This document shows, piece by piece, positions 1 through 8,753 of a DNA stretch of 64,000 nucleotides. Within the stretch, counting starts at the first letter, position 1. Every line of letters starts with the position of its first letter. The notes beneath the pieces are model-generated. The model searched no databases and was not told where the DNA came from. It worked only from the letters and a program-made list of their open reading frames with translations. Made by a program: the position numbers and the translations under genes. Source of the DNA: CAZYSK01 sp964649415 (GTDB lineage: Bacteria > Chloroflexota > Anaerolineae > B4-G1). The stretch lies in assembly GCA_964649415.1 (NCBI GenBank), contig CAZYSK010000026.1, positions 1-64,000 of the forward strand, read 5' to 3'.

Positions 1-13
1 TCTCAGAAAACCC

Positions 14-75
14 GGGGTAGGGGCAGGTCTTGTACCTGCCCAAGAGGGCGACCACGAGGGTTCGCCCCTACATAT
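14..75. repeat. Hairpin-rich intergenic repeat
   Basis: Two adjacent inverted repeats lie here: GGGCAGGT / ACCTGCCC, and GGGCGA...TTCGCCC followed by CCTAC. The second resembles the ...GCGCCCCTAC ends of the repeats near 1080, 1260 and 20020, so it is probably a member of the same dispersed family. No gene is seen in 1-244 apart from the promoter at 101-129. Confidence 0.45.
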
Positions 76-100
76 TGAGACGATACGTCTCGACTATGAT

Positions 101-129
101 TTGTCCGACTTGGCGGCTTGTGCTAGAAT
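101..129 (+). promoter_or_regulatory. Promoter with extended -10 for the PEBP lipoprotein gene
   Basis: TTGTCC (101-106), a 17-bp spacer and TAGAAT (124-129) preceded by TGC form a sigma-70-type extended -10 promoter. The core TGTGCTAGAATGC recurs before metG and before the gene at 36588, which supports the call. The start codon is about 140 nt downstream. Confidence 0.55.
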
Positions 130-271
130 GCGCCGTGGGGAGGTCGGCATCACTTCCCGCCTCAACGCATGGCCAAGGCGGTGGGAACCGCCGCTGTAGC
201 AGACATCGTGGCCATGGCTCCGTCCGCTGTCCCTCCAGGAGTGGGTGTTTGTCGTTCAAAGGAGGGATCGA

Positions 272-880
272 GTGAAGATGCGAAAGCTGACGTTTCTGTT
301 TCTGTCCGTGGTTTTTCTGGCCTTCGACGTGAGCGGCTGCGCGCCGGGATCATCTACCACGACGACTCCAGAGACGCCTGTCGCGCCGTCTCCGCTGCCG
401 GAGAAAGGAGATCAAGCGATGTCTTTTGAACTCACGAGCACTGCCTTTGCCCACGGGGAGAAGATCCCCGCCAGGTTCACGTGCGACGGCGACGACGTCT
501 CGCCAGCGCTACAGTGGACCGATCCCCCACAGGGCACGCAGAGCTTCGCGCTTATATGTGATGACCCCGACGCGCCGATGGGCACCTGGGTCCACTGGGT
601 GCTCTACAACCTGCCGGGCGACGCCCGTGCCCTGGCCGAGGCTTTCCCGTCGGACGCGGATCTGCCCGATGGGAGCCGCCACGGCCAGAACAGTTGGAAG
701 CGGCCCGGATATGGGGGCCCCTGTCCGCCCAGCGGTACCCATCGTTACTTCTTCAAGCTCTATGCCCTGGACACCGTGCTCGACCTGATGGCCGGCGCCA
801 GCAAGCAGCAGTTGCTGGACGCGATGGAGGGGCACGTCCTGGCCCAGGCCGAGCTGATGGGGGTGTACGCCAGGCGCTAG
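272..880 (+). CDS. YbhB/YbcL-type PEBP-family lipoprotein
   Basis: The 202-residue product belongs to the phosphatidylethanolamine-binding / Raf-kinase-inhibitor-like family, whose bacterial members have no settled reaction. Residues 5-23 form a lipoprotein signal ending in the lipobox V-S-G-C, followed by a Ser/Thr/Pro-rich linker, so the mature protein is probably tethered outside the membrane. Family motifs are visible: DPDAP, then GTWVHW, and a C-terminal GTHRYFFKLYALD. The GTG at 272 is preferred because AAAGGAGGG lies 6 nt upstream; ATG 278 is the alternative. It is a single gene behind its own promoter, with repeats downstream. Family certain, role unknown. Confidence 0.88.
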   Translation: MKMRKLTFLFLSVVFLAFDVSGCAPGSSTTTTPETPVAPSPLPEKGDQAMSFELTSTAFAHGEKIPARFTCDGDDVSPALQWTDPPQGTQSFALICDDPDAPMGTWVHWVLYNLPGDARALAEAFPSDADLPDGSRHGQNSWKRPGYGGPCPPSGTHRYFFKLYALDTVLDLMAGASKQQLLDAMEGHVLAQAELMGVYARR

Positions 881-1617
881 TTGCCTGAAGTTTCCCTCTC
901 TGCTCTCCAGAAACGGGTTTCTGCATCCGTGCCCGCCGTCTACGACCGTTGCCGCGAGCTTCGGCTGGCCTGGCGTGTGGTTCTCCGCCAGGCGGCGGCG
1001 ACGGGCGTTCCTTCGTCTCCCTGTGCTGCGGAGTCTCGGCCTTGCGCCGTGGCTGCGGTGATCCGTGCGGGCGCGGAAACCGCGCCCCTACAGTTCCGTC
1101 CGATGCGATGGGGCGGTGTGATGGCTGGGCGCGGAGACCGTACCCTACGGTTCCGTCCGATGCGATGGGGCGGCGTGATGGCTGGGCGCGGAGACCGTAC
1201 CCTACGGTTCCGTCCGATGCGGTGGCGCGGCGTGATGGCTGGGCGCGGAAACCGCGCCCCTACGGTTCCGTCCGATGTTGTGCGCCGCACCATGGGTGAG
1301 AGAACAAATTTTCTAATTTCATGCCATTTTAAGACATAAATATGACATGGTCTGACACGTATCGATGGTATACTTGTGACGTGGATGACGGACGCACGGA
1401 GCACAGATTGTCTTCTCCGCTCAGGCGTTCTACTATCTGCCGAATCCTTCCGACTGAGTCTAGACACACTTCATAGCAGCACGGAAACCGGGTCTGCTGG
1501 CACTGTCTTGCAGGGAAACGCATCGTGAGCGTCGCGAGATGTGCTCAATCATCGGCTTGATAGCGAAAGACCTGGTTTACCGTTCCGATTGGTTGCTCGT
1601 GAGGGTTAACACACAGC
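881..1617. other. Intergenic region with palindrome and tandem repeats
   Basis: No credible gene is seen between the PEBP gene and uvrA. It holds a perfect palindrome CAGAAAC-GG-GTTTCTG (908-923), a 57-bp tandem array (separate entry) and an AT-richer stretch (about 1300-1380) that could contain the uvrA promoter; TATACT at 1369-1374 is a possible -10 without a good -35. Open frames here read through the repeats and look like artefacts. Confidence 0.6.
1071..1282. repeat. 57-58-bp tandem repeat, about 3.4 copies
   Basis: Units begin at 1091, 1148, 1205 and 1263 (last one partial) with the start CGGTTCCGTCCGATG and the tail GATGGCTGGGCGCGG. Units are nearly identical, with spacings of 57, 57 and 58 bp. 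The first copy is preceded by GCGCGGAAACCGCGCCCCTAC, the same tail as the third unit, so the array seems to have grown from a dispersed palindromic element. Confidence 0.85.
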
Positions 1618-4600
1618 ATGCGCTATACTACGCACCATAACGAGATCCACAGCGACATTGTCATCCGTGGGGCCAAGGAGCACAACCTCAAGAACGTCGA
1701 CGTGACGTTGCCGCGCTACAAATTGGTTGTGATCACGGGAGTCTCCGGCAGCGGCAAGTCGTCGCTGGCATTCGATACGCTCTACGCCGAGGGACAGCGC
1801 CGCTACGTCGAGTCGCTCTCTGCCTACGCCCGGCAGTTCATCGGCCAGATGGAGAAGCCGAAGGTGGACTTCATCGGCGGTCTCAGCCCGGCGATCGCGA
1901 TCGAGCAGAAGGCGGTGAGCAGAAACCCGCGCTCGACGGTGGGCACCGTGACCGAGATATACGACTACCTGCGGGTGCTCTTCGCCCGCGTCGGCACGCC
2001 CCACTGCCCGCAGTGCGGGCGCGAGGTGCGCGCGCAGTCGGCGCAGGAGATCGTGGAGCAGGTGGCTGCACTGCCGCCCGGCGCGCGCTTCCAGATCCTC
2101 GCCCCGCTGGCCCGCAACCGCAAGGGCACCTTCCAGGATGCGTTCGCCCGGGCTAGCGCCGATGGCTTCTCCCGGGTGCGGGTGGATGGCACTGTGCGGG
2201 GCCTGGATGAGCAGATCACGCTGGACAAGAACAAGAAGCACGACATCGAGCTGGTGGTGGATCGGCTCGTCGTCCCGGCGGAGGATGGCCAGGTGCGGGC
2301 GGAGTTCGTCACTCGCCTCACCGACTCGGTCGAGACGGCGCTGCGCGCGGGCGATGGGCTGGTCATCGTTGACCGGGGGGATGGTGCGGACATTGATCCC
2401 GACCGTCTGCGGTCGGCTGCGTCCGCGNNNNNNNNNNNNNNNNNNNNNNNNNNNNNNNNNNNNNNNNNNNNNNNNNNNNNNNNNNNNNNNNNNNNNNNNN
2501 NNNNNNNNNNNNNNNNNNNNNNNNNNNGACAAGGGAGGCGGGCAGGATGCCCGCGGTCCGGTTGGTCGTGCGTCCGCGGACAAGGGAGGCGGGCAGGATG
2601 CCCGCGGTCCGGTTGGTCGTGCGTCCGCGGACAGGGGAGGCGGGCAGGATGCCCGCGGTCCGGTTGATCGTGCGTCCGCGGATTGGCTTCTCTCGGAGCG
2701 GAACGCCTGCCCGGTGTGTGGCCTGAGTTTCCCCGAGCTGACGCCCGCCATGTTCAGTTTCAACTCGCCGGTCGGGATGTGCCCGGAGTGCAACGGCCTG
2801 GGCACCAAGATCGAGTTCGACCGCGAGCGTTTCGTCGATCCGGATAGGAGCCTGCACGAGGGTGGCGTGCGCACCCACGGAGAGCTGCGGAAGAAGAAGT
2901 CCAGCGGAACGTACCAGGTTCTGAAGCAGATCGTGGAGAAGTTCGACCAGGACATGGACACACCCTGGCGCGAGCTTCCGGAAGCGTGTCGCAACGCCAT
3001 CCTCTACGGTGGAGTCACGGTGACCTGGGAGTCGGAGAGCGAGCGCGGGGAGTGGCGGGGCGAGTGGGAATACGAGGGGACTATCAACTCGACCCGCCGC
3101 CGCTACATGCAGACTAAGTCGGACCACATGCGTCGCTGGTACAGGAACTTCATGAGCGAGCAGACGTGTCCCGTTTGCCACGGCCAGCGGCTGCGCCCCG
3201 AAAGCGCAGCCGTCACCGTCGGAGCCAAGACGATCAACCAGGTCACTGCGCTGAGTATCGGGGAGGCGCTGGCGTGGGTCGAGGGGCTATGGCCGCACAT
3301 GTCACCGGAGCAGATGGAGATCGGTGAAGAGGTGCTGAAGGAGATGCACGAGCGACTTCAGTTCCTGATGAACGTGGGGTTGCACTATCTGACGCTCGAC
3401 CGCTCCGCGCCGACGCTCTCCGGTGGTGAGGGCCAGCGCATCCGGCTGGCCAGCCAGATCGGGTGCGGACTGGTGGGCGTGCTCTACGTCCTGGACGAGC
3501 CCAGCATTGGCCTCCACGCGCGGGACAACCGCCGGCTGCTGGACACGCTGGAGCGGCTGCGTGACATGGGCAACACGGTCATCGTGGTCGAGCACGACGC
3601 TGAGACGATGCGCACTGCCGATTGGATCGTGGACCTGGGTCCGGGGGCGGGCGTCAAGGGTGGGTGGATCGTGGCCTCGGGCCCGCCGCAGGCGATCATC
3701 GCGCATCCCGATTCGCTGACCGGGCGCTACTTGCGCGGCGATCTGGAGGTTAGTTCGCCCAATGGGCAGCGGCGGCCGGTTAACGGCAAGTGGCTCACGC
3801 TCGTCGGCGCGCGGCAGAACAACCTCAAGGACCTGACCGTGCCTTTCCCCCTGGGGCTGTTCACCTGCGTCACGGGTGTGTCGGGCAGCGGCAAGTCCTC
3901 GTTGGTGGCCCAGACGCTCCACCCCGCGCTGGCGCAGATGTTGCACAATGCGACTCGGAAAGCGGGCGAGCACGAGCGCGTCGAGGGACTGGAGCACGTG
4001 AGCAAGGTGATCAACATCACGCAGGATCCCATCGGGCGCACGCCCCGCTCCAACCCGGCTACCTACGTCCAGGTGATGTCTCTCATCCGCGAGTTGTTCG
4101 CCATGACGCCGGAGGCCAAGACGCGCGGCTACAAACCGGGCCGCTTCAGCTTTAACGTCAAGGGGGGGCGGTGTGAGGCATGCAAGGGCCACGGGAAGAA
4201 GAAAGTCGAGATGCATTTCCTGCCCGACGTGTGGGTGACGTGCAACGTGTGTAAGGGGATGCGCTTCAACCAGGAGACGCTGCAGATTCGCTACAAGGAC
4301 AAGAACATCGCCGAGGTGCTGGACATGGACGTGGAGGAGGCGCTGGCCTTCTTCGCCAACATACCCAAGGTCAGGCGCATCCTGCAGACGCTGGCCGACG
4401 TGGGGCTGGGGTACGTCAAGTTGGGTCAGAGCGCGACCACGCTCTCGGGCGGTGAGGCGCAGCGGGTCAAGCTGGCCAAGGAGTTGGCCCGCGTGTCCAC
4501 CGGCGACACGGTCTATATCCTCGACGAGCCCACCACCGGCCTGCACTTCGCGGACATCCAGAAGCTGCTGGACGTGCTCCATCGCCTGACCGACGCGGGC

Positions 4601-4801
4601 AACACGGTGATCGTCATCGAGCACAACATGGACGTGATCAAGACGGCAGACTGGATCGTCGACCTGGGGCCGGAGGGGGGCGACGAGGGCGGGCAGATCG
4701 TCGCCCAGGGCACGCCCGAGGAGGTGGCGCACGTGGCGGCGAGTTACACGGGGCAGTTCTTGAGCAAAGTGCTTCAGCAGTGCAGACATAGGAGGTCATA
4801 A
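1618..4801 (+). CDS. uvrA: Excinuclease ABC subunit UvrA, interrupted by an assembly gap in an in-frame repeat
   Basis: UvrA is the dimeric ATPase that finds bulky DNA lesions and loads UvrB in nucleotide excision repair. Both ABC modules are present: Walker A GVSGSGKSS near the N-terminus and again in the second half, with signatures LSGGEGQR and LSGGEAQR. Zinc-module cysteines are visible as CPQCG, CPVCG...CPECNG and CEACKG...CNVCKG. Exactly 270 codons precede the N-run (2428-2527), and the downstream frame resumes on a codon boundary at 2528 for 757 residues. The apparent frameshift is therefore only the arbitrary 100-N placeholder; a gap divisible by 3 restores the frame. Three 17-residue repeats follow the gap, just before the CPVCG zinc module. 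Start ATG 1618 matches usual UvrA N-termini. Confidence 0.93.
2428..2527. other. Assembly gap (100 N) inside uvrA
   Basis: One hundred Ns are the conventional placeholder for a gap of unknown size. The left edge ends ...GCGTCCGCG, the same 9 bp that end each 51-bp unit on the right, so the gap very likely hides further collapsed copies of that repeat. Confidence 0.95.
2528..2680 (+). repeat. In-frame 51-bp palindromic tandem repeat within uvrA
   Basis: Three direct copies (2528-2578, 2579-2629, 2630-2680) encode DKGGGQDARGPVGRASA with minor changes in the third. The core GCGGGCAGGATGCCCGC is an interrupted palindrome. On the other strand it reads GGACCGCGGGCATCCTGCCCGC, which differs at only two symmetric positions from the intergenic elements at 20030-20051 and 20132-20153. 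The unit is 17 codons, so copy-number change keeps the reading frame. Confidence 0.93.
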
Positions 4802-4806
4802 GGCGG

Positions 4807-5853
4807 ATGGAGTATCGCAGACTGGGGAGGACGGGCCTGGATGTCAGCGCCATCGGATTGGGCACCGAGCATCTCGTTCAGACGCGGGAGACGATGGAGG
4901 AGGTGATGGGCGTCGCCGTCGAGGCAGGCATCAACTACATCGATGTGCTGTACAGCAATCCCGAGGCTGACGCTGCATTCTGGGACAGCATCGGTCCCGA
5001 GCTGAGACGCTATCGGGACAGGCTCGTCCTGACGGCCCATTGGGGGCCCTCCGATATGTATCCCGACCCTGCCGTGTGCCAGCGGTGTCTTGAGGGCCTG
5101 CTGGAACGCGTGGGCAACGACTACTTCGAGGTCGTGATGCTCACGGTGGTGGACTCGCAGGAAGCGTGGGACGGTTGGTCGCGCGAGTCGATGGCGCGGC
5201 TGGCGTCCTTCAAGGAACAGGGCCGCGTCGGCACCATCGGGTTGAGCGGACACGTAGCGCCGATAGCCACCCAAGCCGTGCAGAGCGGCCTGATCGACGT
5301 CCTGATGTATCCGATCAACCTGCTGGGACACGATGACGCGGCGGTTCAGACCCTGTATCAAGCCTGTGAAGAGCAGGACGTAGGCCTGGTGGGCATGAAA
5401 CCCTACCACGGCGGGACGCTGCTCTACCCCAACGGCGAGGCGTCGGGGATCACGCCTGCGCAGTGCCTGCACTACGTGCTCTCACAGCCGGTGTCCACGA
5501 CGGTGCCAGGCGCGAAGAACGCCGAGGAGCTGCGGGCGACGTTGCATTACCTGGAGGCGACGGACGAGGAAAAGGACTACGGCGCGATTCCGGCCCACAT
5601 CCACGACCTTCTGGAGGGACAGTGCGTCTACTGCCAACACTGCCTGCCGTGTCCTCAGGATATAGAGATCGGCTGGATCATCTGGCACGTGGACGGGGCG
5701 CGCACGGGTGACATCGAAGGGCTGAGGAAATCGTACGCGGGTTTTCCGGTCAAGGCCTCGGCGTGCATCGAGTGCGGCGAGTGTCTGGCGCGCTGTCCGT
5801 TTGAGGTGGACATCATGGCCAAGATGCACGAGGCGGTGGCGTTGTTCGAGTAG
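4807..5853 (+). CDS. Aldo/keto-reductase-like protein with C-terminal ferredoxin domain (paralog 1)
   Basis: This 348-residue protein has an AKR-type barrel (about residues 1-260; N-terminal RRLGRTGLDVSAIGLGTE) and a C-terminal 4Fe-4S segment with CVYCQHCLPCP and CIECGECLARCP. It starts 5 nt after uvrA and leads a run of closely spaced plus-strand genes. The usual AKR tetrad looks altered: the Asp is kept in NYIDVLYS, but the position of the catalytic Lys reads VLTAHWG, and the usual His-containing strand reads VVMLTVVD. It may be a redox protein that no longer works as a standard NAD(P)H carbonyl reductase. A paralog lies at 9759-10883. Family assignment is firm, substrate unknown. Confidence 0.87.
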   Translation: MEYRRLGRTGLDVSAIGLGTEHLVQTRETMEEVMGVAVEAGINYIDVLYSNPEADAAFWDSIGPELRRYRDRLVLTAHWGPSDMYPDPAVCQRCLEGLLERVGNDYFEVVMLTVVDSQEAWDGWSRESMARLASFKEQGRVGTIGLSGHVAPIATQAVQSGLIDVLMYPINLLGHDDAAVQTLYQACEEQDVGLVGMKPYHGGTLLYPNGEASGITPAQCLHYVLSQPVSTTVPGAKNAEELRATLHYLEATDEEKDYGAIPAHIHDLLEGQCVYCQHCLPCPQDIEIGWIIWHVDGARTGDIEGLRKSYAGFPVKASACIECGECLARCPFEVDIMAKMHEAVALFE

Positions 5854-5865
5854 GGGGGAGGGGCG

Positions 5866-6438
5866 ATGAATACTTTGGAGGCTATTGCTGGGAGGAGAAG
5901 CATCCGGCGGTTCAAGGACGTCCCTGTTACGGACGAGATCATCGTCAAGCTCCTGGATGCGGCGAGGCTGGCACCGTCCGGCAAGAACAGGCAACCCTGG
6001 CGCTTTGTGGTCGTCAGGCAGGACCGCAGGGCCGAGATGGTGCGTATCATGCGGGAGGGGATCGCCAGGCTGGAGGGGCTGGGCATAGACATCGGCAGCG
6101 CCAGATGGACCGCCGATGTCATGGAGCAAGCGCCCGTGACGGTCTTCGTGTTCAATACGTACGCGGAGCACTTGCCCAACACGCCTCCTTCAGAAGATGT
6201 GGTGGACGTTGTTGACATCCAGTCCATTGGGGCGGCGATCCAGAACATGCTCCTGGCGGCGCAGGACCTGGGCATCGGAACGCTTTGGATATGCGACGTC
6301 TATTACGCGCGCGATGAGTTGTGCGCCTGGCTGGGCCAGACGAATCAGATGGTGGCGGCGGTGTCACTGGGGTATGCGGGTGAGAGGCCCAGAGCCCGGC
6401 GAACCAAACCGTTGGGCGAACTAGTCACGTGGCTGTAG
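5866..6438 (+). CDS. Nitroreductase-family FMN oxidoreductase
   Basis: The 190-residue product has the nitroreductase fold signature: an N-terminal RRSIRRFKD segment for FMN phosphate binding, LAPSGKNRQPWRFVVV near residue 40, and a C-terminal AQDLGIGTLWICD segment. Such proteins use FMN and NAD(P)H to reduce nitro compounds, quinones or flavins; the substrate cannot be read from the sequence. It begins 12 nt after the aldo/keto-reductase-like gene with GGGGGAGGGG as ribosome site, so it is cotranscribed. A second, only moderately similar family member lies at 30672. Confidence 0.9.
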   Translation: MNTLEAIAGRRSIRRFKDVPVTDEIIVKLLDAARLAPSGKNRQPWRFVVVRQDRRAEMVRIMREGIARLEGLGIDIGSARWTADVMEQAPVTVFVFNTYAEHLPNTPPSEDVVDVVDIQSIGAAIQNMLLAAQDLGIGTLWICDVYYARDELCAWLGQTNQMVAAVSLGYAGERPRARRTKPLGELVTWL

Positions 6439-6499
6439 GCCCTCGGTGCGTGGGGTACCGGTCTGGAGCAGTCGCGCGAGTTCACGAAGGGAGTGAGTA

Positions 6500-6985
6500 G
6501 TGGACATCACTTTTCAGACATCGCTTCTGTTCGTCCGGGACGTTGAGGCTTCCCGGCGTTTCTACGAGGGCTTGCTGGGCCAGGAGGTCACGTTCGACTT
6601 CGGCGAGAACGTGTCGTTCGCAGGCGGATTCGCGATCCAGAAGGCCGACCACATCGGGCCGATCATCTTTGGCCGCCCGCTCGCTGGCGCGGGGCCGCTG
6701 GGACGCGAGAACTTCGAGCTGTACTTCGAGTCGGATGATCTCGACGCCGTTCTAGAACGTCTCACCGAGGCCGGGACGCCCGTCATCCATCCTCTGCGCG
6801 AGCAGCCGTGGGGCCAGCGTGTGTTCCGTGTGTATGACCCGGACGGGCACATCGTCGAGATAGGTGAGCCTATGTCCGCCGTGGTGGCGCGGTTCTTGCG
6901 GCAGGGCGTGTCCGAGGAAGAGGCAGCGCAGCGGTCCTCAATGCCGCTGGAGTTCGTGCGGCAGATCGCGCAGAATATGGATTAG
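6500..6985 (+). CDS. VOC-superfamily (glyoxalase/dioxygenase-like) protein
   Basis: This 161-residue protein shows one VOC module pair: the N-terminal segment TSLLFVRDVEASRRFYEGLLG and the C-terminal YDPDGHIVEIGEP, with a metal-ligand-like Glu near the end of each half. VOC proteins include glyoxalase I, fosfomycin-resistance enzymes and ring-cleavage dioxygenases; nothing here decides between them. About 30 extra residues at the C-terminus (SEEEAAQRSSMPLEFVRQIAQ) form a predicted helix beyond the standard domain. Start GTG 6500 is supported by AAGGGAGTGAG just upstream. Confidence 0.85.
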   Translation: MDITFQTSLLFVRDVEASRRFYEGLLGQEVTFDFGENVSFAGGFAIQKADHIGPIIFGRPLAGAGPLGRENFELYFESDDLDAVLERLTEAGTPVIHPLREQPWGQRVFRVYDPDGHIVEIGEPMSAVVARFLRQGVSEEEAAQRSSMPLEFVRQIAQNMD

Positions 6986-7007
6986 ACGTACCAAGGAGGG
7001 AGTGGAA

Positions 7008-7355
7008 ATGAGCAAGATCATCGCTTACTGTGGCCTGGTCTGTAGTGATTGTCCGGCCTACGTCGCCACGCAAACAGACGACTGGCATGCGCTGGAGCAA
7101 CTGGCGGCCAAGGCGCGGGAGGAGTTCAACGTGCCGGACGCCACCGCCGAGTCGGCGAGGTGCGATGGCTGCCTCGGAGACGATGGGCACAAGTGTGGCT
7201 ATTGTTTCGAGTGCGCGATCCGCGCCTGCGGCGTGGAGCGGGGTGTCGTCAACTGCGCCCACTGCGACGAGTACGCCTGCGACAAGCTGGAGGGTTTCTT
7301 CAGCGCCGCGCCGGACGCGCGGGGGACGCTGGACGAGGTCCGGCGGTCGCTGTAG
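7008..7355 (+). CDS. DUF3795 Cys-rich protein (paralog 1)
   Basis: A 115-residue cysteine-rich protein of the DUF3795 type, with motifs YCGLVCSDCPAY, CDGCLGD...CGYCFECAIRAC and NCAHCDEYAC. The ordered cysteine pairs suggest zinc or iron-sulfur binding, but the ligand is not known for the family. ATG 7008 follows AAGGAGGG (6992-6999). A close paralog at 10895-11245 again follows a ferredoxin-tailed aldo/keto reductase, so the two families probably work together. Confidence 0.88.
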   Translation: MSKIIAYCGLVCSDCPAYVATQTDDWHALEQLAAKAREEFNVPDATAESARCDGCLGDDGHKCGYCFECAIRACGVERGVVNCAHCDEYACDKLEGFFSAAPDARGTLDEVRRSL

Positions 7356-7369
7356 GGGGAGAGCGAGCC

Positions 7370-8140
7370 ATGAATGCTGGTTTCGAGATTGTCATAGTGG
7401 ACGCGAGCAACGTCGATCAGCTTGGCTTCTTCTGCTACAAGAGCAAGCCCAAGACGGAGGGATACCGCCGGAAGCGGGATTGGCTGGAGCAGCGCTTCTC
7501 CGAGGGGATGAAAATCAAGATTCTCTACGAGGGTAAGCGATCCGTGGGATTCATCGAGTACATCCCCGGCCAGTTCGCGTGGCGCGCGGTCGAGGCCCAG
7601 GGCTACCTGGTCGTCCATTGCTTGTGGGTCGTCGGCAGCGGCAAGAAGAAAGGCTACGGGTCGCGTTTGTTGGACGAGTGCGTGCGAGACGCCCGAGACA
7701 TGGGGATGCACGGCGTCGCCATGGTGACCAGCAGCGGTCACTGGTTGGCTGGGAAGAAACTGCTTGTGCGCAACGGGTTTGAGTCCGTGGGGCAGTCGCC
7801 GCCCTCATTTGATCTCCTGGTCAAGAGGTTCGACGATGCGCCAGCGCCCGCTTTTCCTGGGGACTGGGAGGAGCGGCTCGGCCGCTACGGTCCTGGACTG
7901 ACGGTCGTCCGGACTGACCAATGCCCCTACATCGACAACGGTGTCCAGAAGATCGTGGACGTCGCCGCTGAGAGGGGGATTCAGGCCCGCGTAGTTGAAC
8001 TGCGCAGTTGCCAGGAGGTACGGGAGTCTGCGCCGTCGGCCTATGGGGTCTACGGCGTGGTGTACAATGGGGAGCTGTTGGCGTATCATTACCTCACCGA
8101 CAAACAGTTCAGGGAGCTGTTGGACCAACGTGTAGGCTAG
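7370..8140 (+). CDS. GNAT-type acetyltransferase with YoaP-like C-terminal domain
   Basis: The 256-residue product has an N-terminal GNAT acyltransferase domain: HCLWVVGSGKKKGYGSRLL resembles the acetyl-CoA-binding segment, and GMHGVAMVTSSGHW follows. After residue 150 comes a second domain beginning with a thioredoxin-like strand and the segment DQCPYIDN, as in YoaP-type proteins. Acyl acceptor unknown. It starts 14 nt after the DUF3795 gene, with AGGGGGAGAGCGAG upstream. Its last bases are followed by a 91-nt gap with no obvious signal. Confidence 0.82.
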   Translation: MNAGFEIVIVDASNVDQLGFFCYKSKPKTEGYRRKRDWLEQRFSEGMKIKILYEGKRSVGFIEYIPGQFAWRAVEAQGYLVVHCLWVVGSGKKKGYGSRLLDECVRDARDMGMHGVAMVTSSGHWLAGKKLLVRNGFESVGQSPPSFDLLVKRFDDAPAPAFPGDWEERLGRYGPGLTVVRTDQCPYIDNGVQKIVDVAAERGIQARVVELRSCQEVRESAPSAYGVYGVVYNGELLAYHYLTDKQFRELLDQRVG

Positions 8141-8231
8141 CAAGCACTATCCTGGGCGTCGTGATCGCCACGATCTATGGGACTGGCGAGTGAGATACCC
8201 TTGGCAGTGCGGTGACGGATGGGGGTGAGAG

Positions 8232-8753
8232 GTGGAGGAGCGCGAGTGCTATGAGAGTTTTCCCGCGTGGATAGTCGTCCTGAGCTATCTGATGACAGTG
8301 GCTATCTACGCAGCCGGAGCGTATGCCCTGGCTGGGTTGGGGATCGTGGTCTCCGTGGTTTACCTGCTCTATTGTCTGGCGATTGAGATCAGGCTTCTTA
8401 AAGTAGGCTGTGTGGATTGCTACTACTACGGCAAGCGGTGCGGGCCGGGCAGGGGCAAGCTGTGTTCTCTTCTGTTCAAGCGGGGCGATCCCGAGAGGTT
8501 CGCCGCCAAGCAGGCCACCTGGCTTGATATGCTGCCGGATTTCCTGGTGCTGATCTTTCCGCTCGCTGGTGGAATCGTGTCGCTGGTACTGGATTTCTCC
8601 TGGCTGCGCCTGGCGGCGCTGGTCGTTCTGGTCGCGCTGTACCTCGGCGGCAATGCGGTGATTCGGGGGGCGTTCGCCTGCAGGTATTGCAGACAGGGAG
8701 CGATCGGCTGCCCGGCCCTGGCGCTGTTTGGAGGAGAAGATGAAAGTGACTGA
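8232..8753 (+). CDS. Small polytopic membrane protein with Cys-rich loop
   Basis: A 173-residue protein of unknown function. Hydrophobic segments at about residues 12-30, 33-52, 100-120 and 124-145 predict four membrane helices. A cytoplasmic-type loop between helices 2 and 3 carries CVDCYYYGKRCGPGRGKLC, and the tail has CRYCRQGAIGCP, so two Cys clusters could face the same side and bind metal. Start GTG 8232 follows GGGGGTGAG. The 3' end overlaps the next gene's start by 14 nt, implying translational coupling. Confidence 0.75.
   Translation: MEERECYESFPAWIVVLSYLMTVAIYAAGAYALAGLGIVVSVVYLLYCLAIEIRLLKVGCVDCYYYGKRCGPGRGKLCSLLFKRGDPERFAAKQATWLDMLPDFLVLIFPLAGGIVSLVLDFSWLRLAALVVLVALYLGGNAVIRGAFACRYCRQGAIGCPALALFGGEDESD

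Noticed and set aside
1360..1617. SOS box or strong promoter before uvrA
   Set aside because: A lone TATACT at 1369 has no good -35 and no LexA-type palindrome is evident.
3302..4789. Long minus-strand reading frame opposite uvrA
   Set aside because: It has no recognisable protein, no ribosome site, and mirrors codon bias of the strong plus-strand gene; similar antisense frames occur opposite 8476-9744, 27075-28391 and others.
1618..4801. uvrA read as a frameshifted pseudogene because the two halves are in different frames
   Set aside because: The shift is caused by the arbitrary 100-N gap: both edges fall on codon boundaries, and the repeat unit is 51 bp, so a gap divisible by three restores one frame.
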